A DNA stretch of 64,000 bases from Phytophthora colocasiae (GCA_018806915.1 JAGKQI010000062.1:186001-250000); one strand, 5' to 3'; positions 33,953-44,945 are shown, numbered from the stretch's first letter. Numbers and translations: made by a program. Notes: generated from the sequence alone by a model not told the origin.

Positions 33953-34303
33953 ATGAAGATATTTGCTCTGCTCCTGCCTCTAAGTGTTAAAGCTGCACTG
34001 TGTACACCGAATGATCTCTCAACGATCTCTGGTATCTTCCTTTCAGCCACTTCCAGTAACTGTCCAGACATCACGACGATCGCTGACTCGAGTTCCTACT
34101 GCTTGAATCCAAAGTGTCTCGAATTCGCTATTGATATTGTGGATAAACTCCCATACTGCTCCATCAGGGACGTCAACATCAAAGAGTCGTTAGAAGACGC
34201 CATCAGTTCCTGCAGAAATGTACCAAGCGCAGTATTACCAAGCAACATGATGGTCACAACCTCCACGATCGTTGCTGTGGCCGGTTTACTTGCTGTTGCT
34301 TAA
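33953..34303 (+). CDS. Elicitin-like protein, GPI-type tail
   Basis: A 116-residue ORF with signal peptide (MKIFALLLPLSVKA), six cysteines in elicitin-like spacing (from Cys17 to SSC near residue 88) and a hydrophobic C-terminal tail (MVTTSTIVAVAGLLAVA) typical of GPI anchoring. It lacks the long Thr-rich linker of its neighbour. Its stop codon TAA (34301-34303) is also the target duplication of the Harbinger element that follows, so the 3' UTR now begins inside the transposon. Confidence 0.88.
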   Translation: MKIFALLLPLSVKAALCTPNDLSTISGIFLSATSSNCPDITTIADSSSYCLNPKCLEFAIDIVDKLPYCSIRDVNIKESLEDAISSCRNVPSAVLPSNMMVTTSTIVAVAGLLAVA

Positions 34304-34519
34304 GGCCCTTGTCCAAGTACAAGCACATGTGCTAGCCGCCAAATGGTTAGGTTTACTTCAAGTTTTGACTTCAGATCCCAGCCGTTAAACTTCGTGTGCT
34401 GTGGCTTGTCCAAGTAATTCCTCTGGGACTCTCCTGTCCATCCAGTATCTATACAACCGCAAGACCATTTATCTCGTCTAGGAGAACCCCTTCCAGCACA
34501 ATACATTCCTCTTCTAGCC

Positions 34520-34909
34520 ATGCAGAGCGACCTCTCCCAACAACAATCCGTGCATCAACCGCTCACGACTGCAGAGTTCATGACTTCCACCCAGCCGCCT
34601 GGTATACGCTTCCAGACCTTACTTTCGACGCCACTGGTACCAACGGAACTGGTTCAAATGGACGCTGCGCCATTAGAAGAGATTCTAGACAATCAACCGA
34701 TCACAGACGAAACTGGGTTCTCCAGTTCGAAGCAGGATCAGACACATTCCGTGCGCAAAGGGAAAAGCAAAAGCAAGTTAAGTAGGGAACCGAAACGGAT
34801 GAAATGGAGCAACGACATGATTTCAGAGCTGCTGAAGCTGCGTTTTTCGGACGGAAAAGTGAAGCAGCGTATTGATTTTTTGCAAAAGCTGCTGGAAAAG
34901 AGCAGTTAA
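34520..34909 (+). CDS. Myb/SANT-like accessory protein of the Harbinger element
   Basis: A 129-residue ORF with a disordered Pro/Thr-rich N-terminus, a basic patch (RKGKSKSKLSREPKR) and the beginning of a Myb-like helix (MKWSNDMISELLKLRFSDG). Harbinger elements use a Myb-like partner to carry transposase to the nucleus and to the ends. It is short and stops soon after the first helices, so it may be truncated. Confidence 0.6.
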   Translation: MQSDLSQQQSVHQPLTTAEFMTSTQPPGIRFQTLLSTPLVPTELVQMDAAPLEEILDNQPITDETGFSSSKQDQTHSVRKGKSKSKLSREPKRMKWSNDMISELLKLRFSDGKVKQRIDFLQKLLEKSS

Positions 34910-34983
34910 AAAGCAGATTTCTTGTATAAATACAGATACGTGTAGAATGCATATGGTCTTCCTAATGTTCAAATATATTTACT

Positions 34984-36237
34984 TTAGCCTTCAAAAAACG
35001 TGTTTGCAAGATCATCTCTCTTTCTTAAGCCTTGTAGGTGGGATAGTGGTCTCTCGGGGTTATCCCAATCTTCGTCGTGTACAGGTCGCTCCTGAGTTTG
35101 TAGAGGGTCCGGCCCATTCACATCCACTGGATCTTTTACCAGAATCAGCATGTTATGGAGAACAACGCAGCCTAGTATCACTTTGCATATTCGCCCGGAC
35201 GTCTTTTGCTCAAGTTTTCCCAGAAGTAAGCGAAACCGGTTTTTTAATCTGCCAAACGCGCATTCCACTGTAATTCGCGTCCTGGAGTGAATTTTGTTGT
35301 ATAACCCCATCCTTTGTCCCCCACAGCATCTATCTCTGAAAACGGTGTAAGGAGATGCCCCCAAATTTTGTAGCCGGCATCTCCAAGAATATGCTTTCCA
35401 GGTGGAACAAGTGACGATATTCTGCAACAGCATCATATAAAGTGAAAAATGGCAGTACCAATTACGTTAGACATTTACAGTGTTCAAAATATGTGAAGTA
35501 GCTTACCTCTTCTTGATTGCACTGCCGTTCCACAACGATTGATCGTTGTTTGAGCCGGCTCGTATAGAGATAGATCGAAAATATCCTCTATTGTCTACAA
35601 CGGCTTGGATGTTAACCGCTGGGAATCCTTTCCGACAGTACCAGCCCTCAAAGTCTCTTGGGCGTGGAATTGCGACCAACGTACCGTCGACCGCACCCAC
35701 GACATCAGGGAAACCCGCAATAGCCTCAAACCCGGCCTCAACATCGGGAAGTTCTTCAGTTGTAGGCATCGCTATGTAGCGCGACGAAAGCTTCGCTAAT
35801 TGGTCCAAAGTCTCGTTGATGTATACAACTGCCCGTGATCGAGAAATACCCAGTGTAGACGCGGCTTGGTCCATTGTTCCGCCTTGTGAAAGGTAAATCA
35901 TAGTCAACGCAACTCTCTTCATTAGTTTTGTCTTGCTGTTTGCACCAGGCTTGCGTTCCCATGCAGTATGTAAGACCCTGTAAATCTGAAGAAAAGAAGC
36001 CTTCTCGCAGCGCAATTTCTTGCGAAACCAACCCGTTTGTCTAGCCGACACTGCTTGCTCGAACGTAGTGTTTGAGAATGTTGACTTACCAGTAGGAGGA
36101 GCTCGTATGCTGCGTTGGTCGAGTGCTGTAACTACAGCAGCGCCAATGCACGCACTCACAACTACTGCGAGAAGTGCGTTCTTGTTCATGATGTAATTGG
36201 AGAGTAAAAAGACGGACTGACCTCGGTTGGCTAGCAC
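34984..36237 (-). pseudogene. Harbinger transposase (DDE_Tnp_4) with intron and a frameshift
   Basis: Exon 1 (36237-35507) carries the helix-turn-helix (STLGISRSRAVVYINETLDQ) and the first catalytic Asp (VVGAVDGTLVAIPRP). A GT-AG intron lies at 35506-35422. Exon 2 continues with HILGDAGYKIWGHLLTPF (second Asp), while the catalytic Glu (RITVECAFGRLKNRFRLL) is in another frame. The shift is at or near a run of five G (plus-strand C run 35318-35322), consistent with a one-base loss. The frame otherwise runs to 34984. Confidence 0.85.
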
Positions 36238-38215
36238 AAATGTGCTGTGTCTGGCACAGCAAAAGTAGTCGTTCTGGAAAGTCGTGTTCTAGCACAAATA
36301 TCAGCACAAAACGGTACATTGTACCGATTAATAGTGTCCAATCAAAATGCAAGCTCATTTTCGATAGCACATGTGCTAGTACTTGGACAAGGGCCTAAAC
36401 ACTGTGAAATCTCTTCCTACCTAAATGAAGATCTTTTTAAATAATTTAAAAAACTGTCCCAACAACTAAACGAATGGAGACAGAGGAAGATAGTCGATCG
36501 ATTTGCCTTGTGTGTGTACAAGTACCGGCTAAGGATTGAAACTAGGAATTGCTATCATGATGGAGCCAGCGAAAGTCTAAGCACATTTCAATTTATCCGG
36601 CGGAAGAGCGATGTGGTGTGCTTCTCGTAATGAACTTCGTGTCCTGACCTTCGTTTTAGTGTTGCTGTTATCTCTCGGATTTCCTGGTGTCTCCAGTCTG
36701 GACGAAGCCGATGACACACAGCTCGTCAGTCTCCAGAATACGACGCAGTGGCCTTCTCTGCGGTTTAATTTCACACTCAAGCGAAGCTCAATGACAGTGC
36801 ACGGCCAGTCATTTTTCTCCATGTTCGCCAGTCCAATCATTCCGGTTGATGAAGACAAAGTGCTGTACAATGTATTCTCGTCTTTTACTGAAGATGAGAA
36901 CATCCACAATTACACTCTTGTCGACGGCATGGGATATTATTCAAGTGTGAATGTGGATAATTCAACAGGTTCTGCAGTCATGCAATGTCTGGAACCTGGT
37001 TTCGACCATTTGCCCCCGATCAACAGCATTATATCTGCATTGAGCCAAGCTACAGCTACATCAACAGCGCCGGATGGAGTGGAATGTTTGAGTGGAAACC
37101 TGTTCAGGATATCTGTGAACGATTTTGATTTTGCTGTGTGCTATTCAGGATATTCTGGATTCACGATGTACGGAAATGACATGGAGATCACAGTGGATTA
37201 TCTCGACAAACGTTTGGATATTTTGAAACCAGTCAAGATTTCACCGAAATGTGAGGTTTTGATGAGCTCAAGTGTCATAACTGCAACTGGGAGAGCATTT
37301 TTAAACGGCAGTCCTATATCTACAGCTTCAAGACGACTTAAAGCAGATTTTGACTTTACCTGGGGAGATAATTCACCTACATGTTCGTGTAAATCGACCC
37401 CCCGTCCGTGTATTTTCATTCATGGCATGGGGGTTACGTTCGAGCTGCCAGAGAATCAGGATTCGTTTAGATACTGGGGGAATTTAACTGGCCACGCTCC
37501 ATGTTGCACGACGATGAAGTATATGGTGCTGGATACAGTGAATAATACGTGGACGAACACTACGCAGCAGCAGAAAGTGTGTGATCGAGCTCTAGCCGTC
37601 AGTAAAACCAGTTCAGAGACCAGTATTACCGACACCATTGTGGTGACCCACTCCATGGGGAACTTGCTACTGGCAGCAGCTATTGCTGCAGGTATGTGCA
37701 CGCTTGACTCGAGTTCGACGTGGGTGGGACTAGCAGCACCAATGAAAGGCAGCAAGGCGTCCGATTTTATCCAAGAATCCTGTGCTGGAAATACGAATTT
37801 TATCTTGGAGTATATGGTTGAGAACAGCGGGAGGTGTCCACCCACCACAGCACTCAAGTCTATGCCGTACATGGGCGAGGAATTCAGCTCAAAGACGTTG
37901 GATGCTGCTTTTTCAGCCGCACAAAAGGTTTATAAGGCTCAAGTGTCAGCTTTAATGTGCAGTTCGAGCTTTTCAGGATTACGATCTCCCGACCAGACGA
38001 AGCTTTGGGCTTTAGGAATGGTGGGACATCATCACTCGTGGAAAAATGACGGGATGGTGGAATTTCAGAGTTGTGCAGTGGGAATTCCCGCGTCAAAGTT
38101 CGGAACAAGCTGGGAAAACCGATTTTATAGGACAAAACTCAATCATTATGACATGCAGTTCAAGTACGGTGATGGATTATTCAGCAAAGCCAAGATGCCT
38201 GTGAAATGGTTCGAG

Positions 38216-38982
38216 GGGGGGGGGGGAAGGGAGGACTCGAACCCCTTATATTAGGTACTTATTTCGAAGCCTGTTCGAAACAGGCGCATTGACGTCTAAG
38301 AGCATCTCCACCGGTTAGGTCAATTGTTATTTGTCAAATTTGTTATTTGACACTGAGCTCTCACACCGGTCGGCATTTATATACCAGCTATAGACAATCC
38401 ACGATTGACAATTCTGAAAATGCTTGCATTAACTTGGTCCCGTTTGTGGACAGCCAACCAAGACCGTAGCAACAATCGAATGATGGCGTTGTCGTAAAAC
38501 TCAATATTATCAGAGGTGGTGTCCAATCAAGCCAATACCGCCCCCTGTCGCCCACGTAGTCCTCGGTCAAATTTGGCTAGAACTTAATCTGGACTACGTC
38601 AAATCCGCAATTTGACCTCAACCGGTGGAGAGAAATTCTTGTCAAATATGCGATTTGACCCCCACCGGTGGAGATGCTCTAAGCAAGGTTACTCCTAACT
38701 AATTTCCTATGACCGGTACGCTTGAATTTCTTGGGAATTTTGCCCAATGGGCCACCGTTGATGAGCCCCCAGCCGGTGCCTGGCCGGGTAGAGTACTGCG
38801 ACCGCGCCAACTCCTTGAGTCTTGTCTCCGTGTTGTTGTGCCTTGATTGGTCCCGATGTCTTAGAGAAGAGCTTGTGAGTGATGGGAAATGAACAGAGAA
38901 GGGCAGCGGTGAGAGAGGAGAGCAGAAGTCGAAAAGGGCGACGGAGGCGGGGCTCGAACCCTCGGTCAGTTCGTGGATCAGC
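38216..38982 (-). mobile_element. SINE-like retroposon with 18-bp target duplication
   Basis: The insert is flanked by perfect copies of CCTGTGAAATGGTTCGAG (38198-38215 and 38983-39000). The plus-strand left end has a run of about 12 G. Both ends carry Pol III B-box-like motifs on the minus strand (GGGTTCGAGCCC near 38950-38962, GGGGTTCGAGTCC near 38232-38244), suggesting a tRNA-related origin. A long target duplication points to target-primed reverse transcription by a LINE. A MITE is nested inside. No protein is encoded. Confidence 0.75.
38300..38679. mobile_element. Harbinger-type MITE nested in the retroposon
   Basis: A perfect 16-bp terminal inverted repeat GAGCATCTCCACCGGT is flanked by TAA at 38297-38299 and 38680-38682. 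Length is 380 bp. Internal copies of CACCGGT and TTTGAC/GTCAAA recur near both ends. The GAGCATCTCCA start and 3-bp TAA duplication are typical of PIF/Harbinger MITEs. Its ends differ from the complete Harbinger at 34304, so a different family would have mobilised it. Confidence 0.9.
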
Positions 38983-39101
38983 CCTGTGAAATGGTTCGAG
39001 TGTCTTCTGTAAAATACCAGCCAATAGTTTAGACGACTTTTGATTACGGTATGCTGCAGTCTGAGCTGTCGATCCAAATTTTCTTTACCTTTCAACCAGT
39101 A

Positions 39102-39635
39102 CCGTAATATCGGTGTCAAGTGTCCGCTTTTGTTAACTGTCACCCCCCTATTCTAGCCAATCACAGACCTGATAGCGCAACAGCCAAGTAGGATTTGCTC
39201 CGCTTTGTCAAGTGTCACCCCTCAGTATTTTTGAAGCCAGTCGCATAGTCCGAACAACCGAAGAGCAGAGAAGTGAACACTGTTCACCGAACAGGGGTGA
39301 AATGGTGGTGAGGAGACGGTTGGAAACCAAGGCTAAAGTCTGAGACTTTTGCATTCAAGGCTGCTGCGCTTTGCATGTATGAAACCTGCAGCATGCGCGT
39401 CGTTATTACTATGTCCTATTTTCTATCTCTGGTAGCTTTAATATTCCTAGTAATAAACTACCGGTGTCTTCACTTCTGCAGAGTACAATACAATGCTGGA
39501 GTTGGAAGTTGCATCGTTGTACGACTTGCAAACAGCTGCGGCGGGTTTCTCTTATCTCTACACTGCACCTTGAGTTTATCCCTATCATTGGATTTGTTGG
39601 CACCAGGGGGGTGACACTTGACACCGATATTACGG
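39102..39635. mobile_element. TA-flanked MITE with long terminal inverted repeats
   Basis: CCGTAATATCGGTGTC and further matching bases at 39102-39124 have an exact inverted copy at 39613-39635, with TA on both sides (39100-39101 and 39636-39637). The motif TCAAGTGTCACCCC appears again internally near 39208. There is no coding capacity. The TA flank suggests the Tc1/mariner group. Confidence 0.75.
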
Positions 39636-39670
39636 TACATGTACTGTAGAATTTACCGCCGATCTCGCCA

Positions 39671-40393
39671 ATGATGACATCGACTAGCGAAAGTTCTGCA
39701 TTAGGGGCAGCAATCTTGGATCGAAAGAATAGTTACGCATTAATTGCGAGGTTTGTCAAGGCTGGGGGACGGATCACCCAAAAGCAGCTCCAAGAAGCTC
39801 AGAAACGTTACGTCAAGACACCAGAAGGCCTACTTGTGGTACTGGAGAGTGAGATACACAACATTCGCGGTGAAATTGAGAAGCTGAAAAAAGAAATCCA
39901 GCAAAAATCTCTAGAAAATTCGCTCTCGAATGTTGCGACCAAGTAATCTGCATCAGGGAAGTGGCTGTTGCTGATGTGATGTTTGTTCAACGACGGATAC
40001 GGACAGGAGGCTATTACATTATTCTGGTGTATCTCTCGGTGGTTTGACGATGTGAAAGTGGAAGTTGAAGAATTCCAGATTAATGACTGCAACTCTCTGG
40101 TTGCTGCCACGACTACGAGCGTAACCATCACGAGGGAGACACTACGCATCGTGTTCCCCCATTTAAAAACCACGAACAGCAGTGAAACACTGGGGAATCG
40201 ACTCATCAACCGTCGATTGCAGATGCGAGGATCAACACGTTTCGAATGGGATAACTCGACTCGAAAAGTAACGAGAATACTAGCCCAAAGCGACATGATG
40301 ACACCGATGCTGGAGCTACTAGGAAACCTCGAGGATGTGTCGAAAGTATTTGACAAAGCACTCATTTCGCCTGAATTTCAGTGGAGAATGTAG
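39671..40393 (+). pseudogene. Oomycete bZIP-family transcription factor, broken
   Basis: The N-terminal part (RITQKQLQEAQKRYVKTPEG then a leucine-heptad helix ending KKEIQQKSLE) resembles a degenerate basic region and zipper. After a stop at 39944-39946 and a shift near 39980 the frame resumes with FNDGYGQEAITLFW, TTTTSVTITRETLR, MRGSTRFEWDNS and LELLGNLEDVSKVFDKALI, the characteristic C-terminal domain of the expanded oomycete bZIP family. The missing link is readable in another frame (CIREVAVADVMF), which indicates at least two frameshifts. A fragment of a close relative lies at 29150-29366. Confidence 0.75.
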
Positions 40394-40903
40394 AAATCTA
40401 CATGGATTTTCGACGGAATTGAGTTTTATCCAGCACTGCTAAGCGTGTCAGCGATCGCCAACCATTCACTTGTCCTGGAGATGACGTTGAGATGTATTCG
40501 ACGACTTCTAAGTGACCAAATTCAGCTGCGCACTTGGATGCAGATGCGCCAGCAACACGGTGGTGCATGTTGGCTCCTTGTTGAGCCAGGAAAGCCACAA
40601 CGTCGAGGTGGCCCATGGCCGCTGCCAACCATAGAGGCGTTCCACCATCGTCATCTACTGCGTCTATAGCAAACAGGCTCTTGGAAGTCTCTGCGAGCTC
40701 TTGGGCGACTGAAAGCAATCCGAAAAACGCTGCGAGATGAAGAGCAGACGTTGAACGGGGATCAAATGAACCGATTTGAGAACCAGATTCCGTTTGGAAA
40801 TTGCACTGAGCCCCGTAACACAGTAGTAACTTGACGATTCTGGAACGTCCGTGTCTAAGCGCACGTAGTAACGGTGTATCACCGAAGTCATCGCAGGCGT
40901 TGA

Positions 40904-41142
40904 TGTCACGTGTTCTGTAATCGAACGGAGTCTTGTAGAGGACTTGAGATTGATAAAGAAAATTGAAGACTGAGATTAATATGTAAGGAATGAAAGCCAC
41001 AGCTAGTCGTTACCTAAGCTGCAGGAGGAGAGAGTTTCCTGTCCTTGTCGTCCGTTGCAAAACGAACGCAGCATCAGCGTTAGTTTCAAAGATCCTGTTT
41101 TCATCTGTAAGAAACTTTGAATGACGATGCATCATCGTCACA
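40904..41142 (-). repeat. 3' LTR of the Gypsy element
   Basis: This 239-bp direct repeat matches 46166-46403 almost exactly and starts right after a polypurine run on the minus strand. It ends at the TCAAC target duplication. Confidence 0.93.
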
Positions 41143-44100
41143 GTTCCCCCTGTAGACGAGCGGTAGCACGAGTTTTGGGTAGAGTGTCGAGATAACGACG
41201 TACAAGTCCCACCACTTGGGTTAAGTGGTCGAGGGGCTCCCACGATGGTTTAATTGCCGAATCTTGCCACCGCACGAGATATTCTGTTTGTCTCTTGCGC
41301 TTGCGGTGCTTAGTTATCGCTGAAACTAGGTGCCCAACTGCACCGTCACGTGTTAGCAGTGGTTGAACGCGGTTGGCTCGGCTTGGAGATAGATCTTTGA
41401 AGTATTTCCGAAGCATTGAGACGTAAAATTCGGGAAAAAGCCGAAGTCCTGGTGGCAACTCGAGCTTGTATCGGTCGGGACCTGTAATAGCTGTAACTCG
41501 ATAAGGCCCAATAAACCTGGCGGCAAACTTCCTTGCACCATCAGTTCCGAGGTGATCCAGGTCTAAGTTCCGTGTGTTTAATAGTACGTCATCTCCGATT
41601 TGGTAGACTGTATGGAGTCGATTTTTGTCGTAGTTCCGCTGCCAGTTAGCTTGTGCTGCTGCAATCGCGTCACAGGCTTCACTGAGAATGGCCCTTTGAT
41701 GCTCCAGAAATGTAGTAGCCGCTCGTGATGATGTAGTTGGCCTCGGTAGAACGCAGTCGGATACAGAGCGCGGTTGGTATCCCAAATCTGCCACGAATGG
41801 CGACATGCCGATTGACTCGTGAACTCGCGAGTTATAGGCAAATTCTGCGAGCGGTAGCAGCTCGTCCCAATCCGTTTGATGAGGATTTATGAAAGTGCCG
41901 GATGTACTCAGCTAGCACCTTGTTGGTAACTTCGGATTGGCCGTCCGTTGATGGTTTAAAGGCAGTACTGAGATGAAGCCTCGTACCTTGCAGGTTCATG
42001 ATACTTTTCCACAAGTTGGCAGTGAATTTTACATCTCGGTCAGACACGATCGAAGACGGCAATCCATGAGTCGTTGGTAGAAGTCGCGGAAAAGTACAGC
42101 TGTCTGCTTGGTGGTAGCATTAGAGGTTGTCGGGATAAAAGTGTGCTCGTTTTGTAAGGCGATCGACCATGACCATAATTGCGTCAAACCCGTTGTCTGT
42201 GCGTGGAAGCTTTGTCATAAAGTCCATACTGATGTCGCTCCATCGACGATCTGGAATCTCCAGCGGATGAAGATGTCCAGTGGGCTTTCCTCGTACATAT
42301 TTATTTCGTTGGCAAAGCTCACAGCTTTCCACGTACGAACGGACGGAAGTCACCATACTTGGCCAGTAGTATTTGGATGCAACGAGTAGTTGTGTCTTGG
42401 CTTGACCTGGGTGACCCGAGTTGGCGTGTCATGTTCCTCGTGTAGAATCGCATTTCGCAAGGCTGTGTTAGCTGGTACACACAGACGTGCTGGCGCTCCA
42501 GGTCGAATTTTGAAGAAAAGCAAGTCATCCAAAAGGTCAAAACGCTGGAATTGGTGCTGACGAGGGACATCACTCTTGAAAAAGCGCCAAATTGGACCGA
42601 AGTATTTGTCTGAGTCGTACAAGCGCTTGCACTCTGTTGCAATATCGGTCAATGAAGATGTTGACAGGGCCAAAAGGGTTTCTTCTTCAGTAGATTTTTG
42701 AGTCGTCAGGGATTTTAACAGGGATGAGAGGCTGATTGATCTGCTGGTACCGTCATTCCAGTTTGGATTTCGCGATAACGTATCAGCTACGATGTTTGTC
42801 GCTCCTGCTACCCACTTAAATTGAGGTTGAAACAAGGCAAGCTCATTGAGCCACCGCGCCAACCGCTGGGAACAGGTTTGCTGCTGAAGTATCGTCTCGA
42901 TTGTTCGATGGTCCGTATTTATGAAGAACGGGCGATCAATGAGGTACACTTTCCATGTCCTCATAGCATGAAGAGCAGCCAGCAGCTCTTTTTTCTCTCG
43001 TTGGATAAATTAGTTCCGCACGAAAGCTTTCGGCCAGTAAATGCGATTACACGCTCATATCCAGAGTCATCATACTGAAAGAGATATCCACCTATCGCGA
43101 AATCAGAAGCATCCATGCTGACGTGAAAAGGTTTAGAAAAATCTGGGTGAGCTAGCATCGGTGGGGATGACAATTTGCGCTTAAGTTCTTCAAATGCTTG
43201 TTGTTCGCGCTCTCCAAAGTTGATTGGATCTCGTCGATTCTTCCCTTTAGTGAGTTCTGTCAACGGCGCGATCAAATCACCAAATCCATCGCAGAACTTC
43301 ATCACGTAGACACATGTACCTAGGAACGATTGAAGCTCTTGCTTTGTCCGTGGTATTGGCCAGCTCCTGATAACGTCAATCTTGCTGGGATCCATCCGGA
43401 CGCCGTCTCTGCCCACAAAGTCGCCGAGACAAGTGGATTTCTGTGGAGCAAAATGTACATTTCTCGATCTTGACGAATAGCTGCTGCTCTTCACATCGCG
43501 TCAGCACCTTCTCTAAAGCCACCAGGTGCTCCTCAATTGAGTCGGAAGGGAGTGAAGACAGAATAAGTCGTCAAAATAAGTTTGGCAGCAGAAATTTAGG
43601 TCTGAGAAAATGGCTTGAACCAGTCGATTGAAGGAAGACGGACTACTTGAAACGCCATCATCGGAGTAACTAAGTATTCAAATAAACCGTCAGGCGTTGC
43701 AAATGCCGTGAAAGGTATAGATTCTTCGGTAAGTTTTACCTGGAAAAATCCCCAAAGTAAGTCCATCGCGGAGAAGAGTCGTCCTTTAGCCATTGCACGC
43801 AGAATATCATCTTTACGCGGTATTGGGTTTGCTGGAACTCTAATTTTCGTGTTCAATCCACGGAAGTCGTGAACAATTCTCCATTCACCACTGCTTTTCT
43901 TCACACAAAGGTGGAGCACAGTAGGGTGAACTAGAGGGCCGGATCATTTTAGCCGCCAGCATTTCAGCAGTCCATAAAGCATGAATTGCCTCGCGTTGTT
44001 CGGCTGAGATAGGGAATTGTTTCCGGTGAATCGGAACATCATCTGTGAGCTCAATCTTGGCATCCATTCCATCTTTCCGCGTAGGTGGGACAGCTGGAAG

Positions 44101-44937
44101 GTGCGAACGAAAAACTTTATCGCGATACTTGCATAGTAATGGGTAGGCAGGTGATGTTTTCAGCTTTTCCCATGCTTGATCGGCTTTGGTGATTCCTCCA
44201 CATGGGTTTACAAAGAAGAAAAATTCGTTGTCGCGTTCACGAAGAAGTCGATTAAGATTTCGTGTTCGCACAATTCTTGTAGTTTCCACGGACGAGTGGT
44301 GGCCATGTTGTATATAGTAATGAAGGCGTACGTCCTCATCTGATTGGTCCTGTTGCTGTGCACTGCCACGGCGCCGTCCAGCAATAATTCTAGCTGGAGG
44401 AACAGGAACACACGGACGAAAGGGAAGACTTGGTGTTTGTTGGTTACGTGGTCGGACTGACTTGAGCTTCCAGTCAATATCAGGATTTGTATCCACTAGC
44501 CATGGTATGCCAAGTAAAATGTCCTTGCCTTCGGGAATATCCAATATAAATGCCTTGGAGCGATATGTAGAAAATCCATCTAGTGCAAAGTTGAGATCTA
44601 CTACTCGTCTCGGAATAACCGAAGTGGTTCCGGTTCCTAAACGAATTAGTAGAGGTTTGGAGTACTCTTGCACTGGTACGTGCAGAGACTCCACGAAACG
44701 TGGTGACACCGCGTTGAACGAAGCACCGCTGTCGATGAAAGCGGATACAGGATCATTGTTCCAATGGCCCCGTTGCTCCAGGTAGCCATAAATGTTGTCG
44801 TTGGTCGGCCTTCTAACCGCTTCGTCAGTACTATAATTGAAGATCTGCGAGGTGATTGGAGGTTGACCCGTGGCTTGACGGCTTGCAGTCGTATGGCAGG
44901 CGGCTGCAGCGTCAGACTCGGTGGGGCGCCAGCCCAC
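41138..44937 (-). pseudogene. Gypsy pol: protease, RT, RNase H, integrase, chromodomain, multiply frameshifted
   Basis: Segments in order are the aspartic protease (AFIDSGASFNAV, 44937-43885), RT (WRIVHDFRGLNTKI and AMDLLWGFFQVKL near 43850-43720; catalytic YFDD near 43570), RT/RNase H (43494-42961, SMDASDFAIGGYL), RNase H and integrase zinc region (42964-42120, CELCQRNKYVRGKP), integrase core (SMDFMTKLPR, SDRDVKFT, STDGQSEVTNK), and a C-terminal chromodomain-like segment (EYLVRWQDSAIKPSWEPLDH). At least five frame changes separate these parts. With LTRs almost identical, the element must have moved recently with help from another copy, or the shifts are sequence errors. Confidence 0.88.
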
Positions 44938-44945
44938 CGAGTTAC

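Larger units (their letters stand above)
34304..36395. mobile_element. Complete PIF/Harbinger element
   Basis: The terminal inverted repeat is 31 bp with one mismatch (starting GGCCCTTGTCCAAGTAC), at 34304-34334 and 36365-36395. It is flanked by TAA on both sides (34301-34303 and 36396-36398), the 3-bp duplication typical of Harbinger. It contains a minus-strand transposase and a plus-strand Myb-like ORF, the two-gene layout of the superfamily. Length is 2092 bp. Confidence 0.95.
36611..39012 (+). pseudogene. Secreted alpha/beta-hydrolase family, copy E, split by a retroposon before its stop
   Basis: Coding runs from ATG 36611 to 38215 with signal peptide (MWCASRNELRVLTFVLVLLL), CKSTPRPCIFIHGMG, VTHSMGNLLLAAA, KNDGMVEFQSC and LNHYD, up to KWFE of the family ending. 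The last four codons (Cys, Leu, Leu, stop) are found at 39001-39012, after a 767-bp insertion plus an 18-bp duplication. The interrupted allele encodes a different C-terminus (EGGGGREDSNPLY) and stops early in the insert, so the protein may still fold and function with a changed tail. Without the insertion it would be 538 residues. Confidence 0.9.

Noticed and set aside
38216..38260. tRNA gene suggested by GGACTCGAACCCC
   Set aside because: Only a B-box-like T-arm is present; no complete cloverleaf can be formed, and the site lies at the end of a retroposon.
34304..38679. The nested MITE as a derivative of the complete Harbinger element
   Set aside because: The terminal repeats differ (GGCCCTTGTCC versus GAGCATCTCCA), although both use TAA.
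38940..38970. tRNA gene suggested by GGGGCTCGAACCC
   Set aside because: The same reason: a partial T-arm at the other end of the retroposon, without D-arm or anticodon arm.
40904..41150. Intron and alternative N-terminus of the ankyrin gene (GTAACG ... TCTCAAG)
   Set aside because: The segment is an LTR: it recurs at 46166-46403, has TG/CA ends and is flanked by a TCAAC duplication, which explains the apparent exons.
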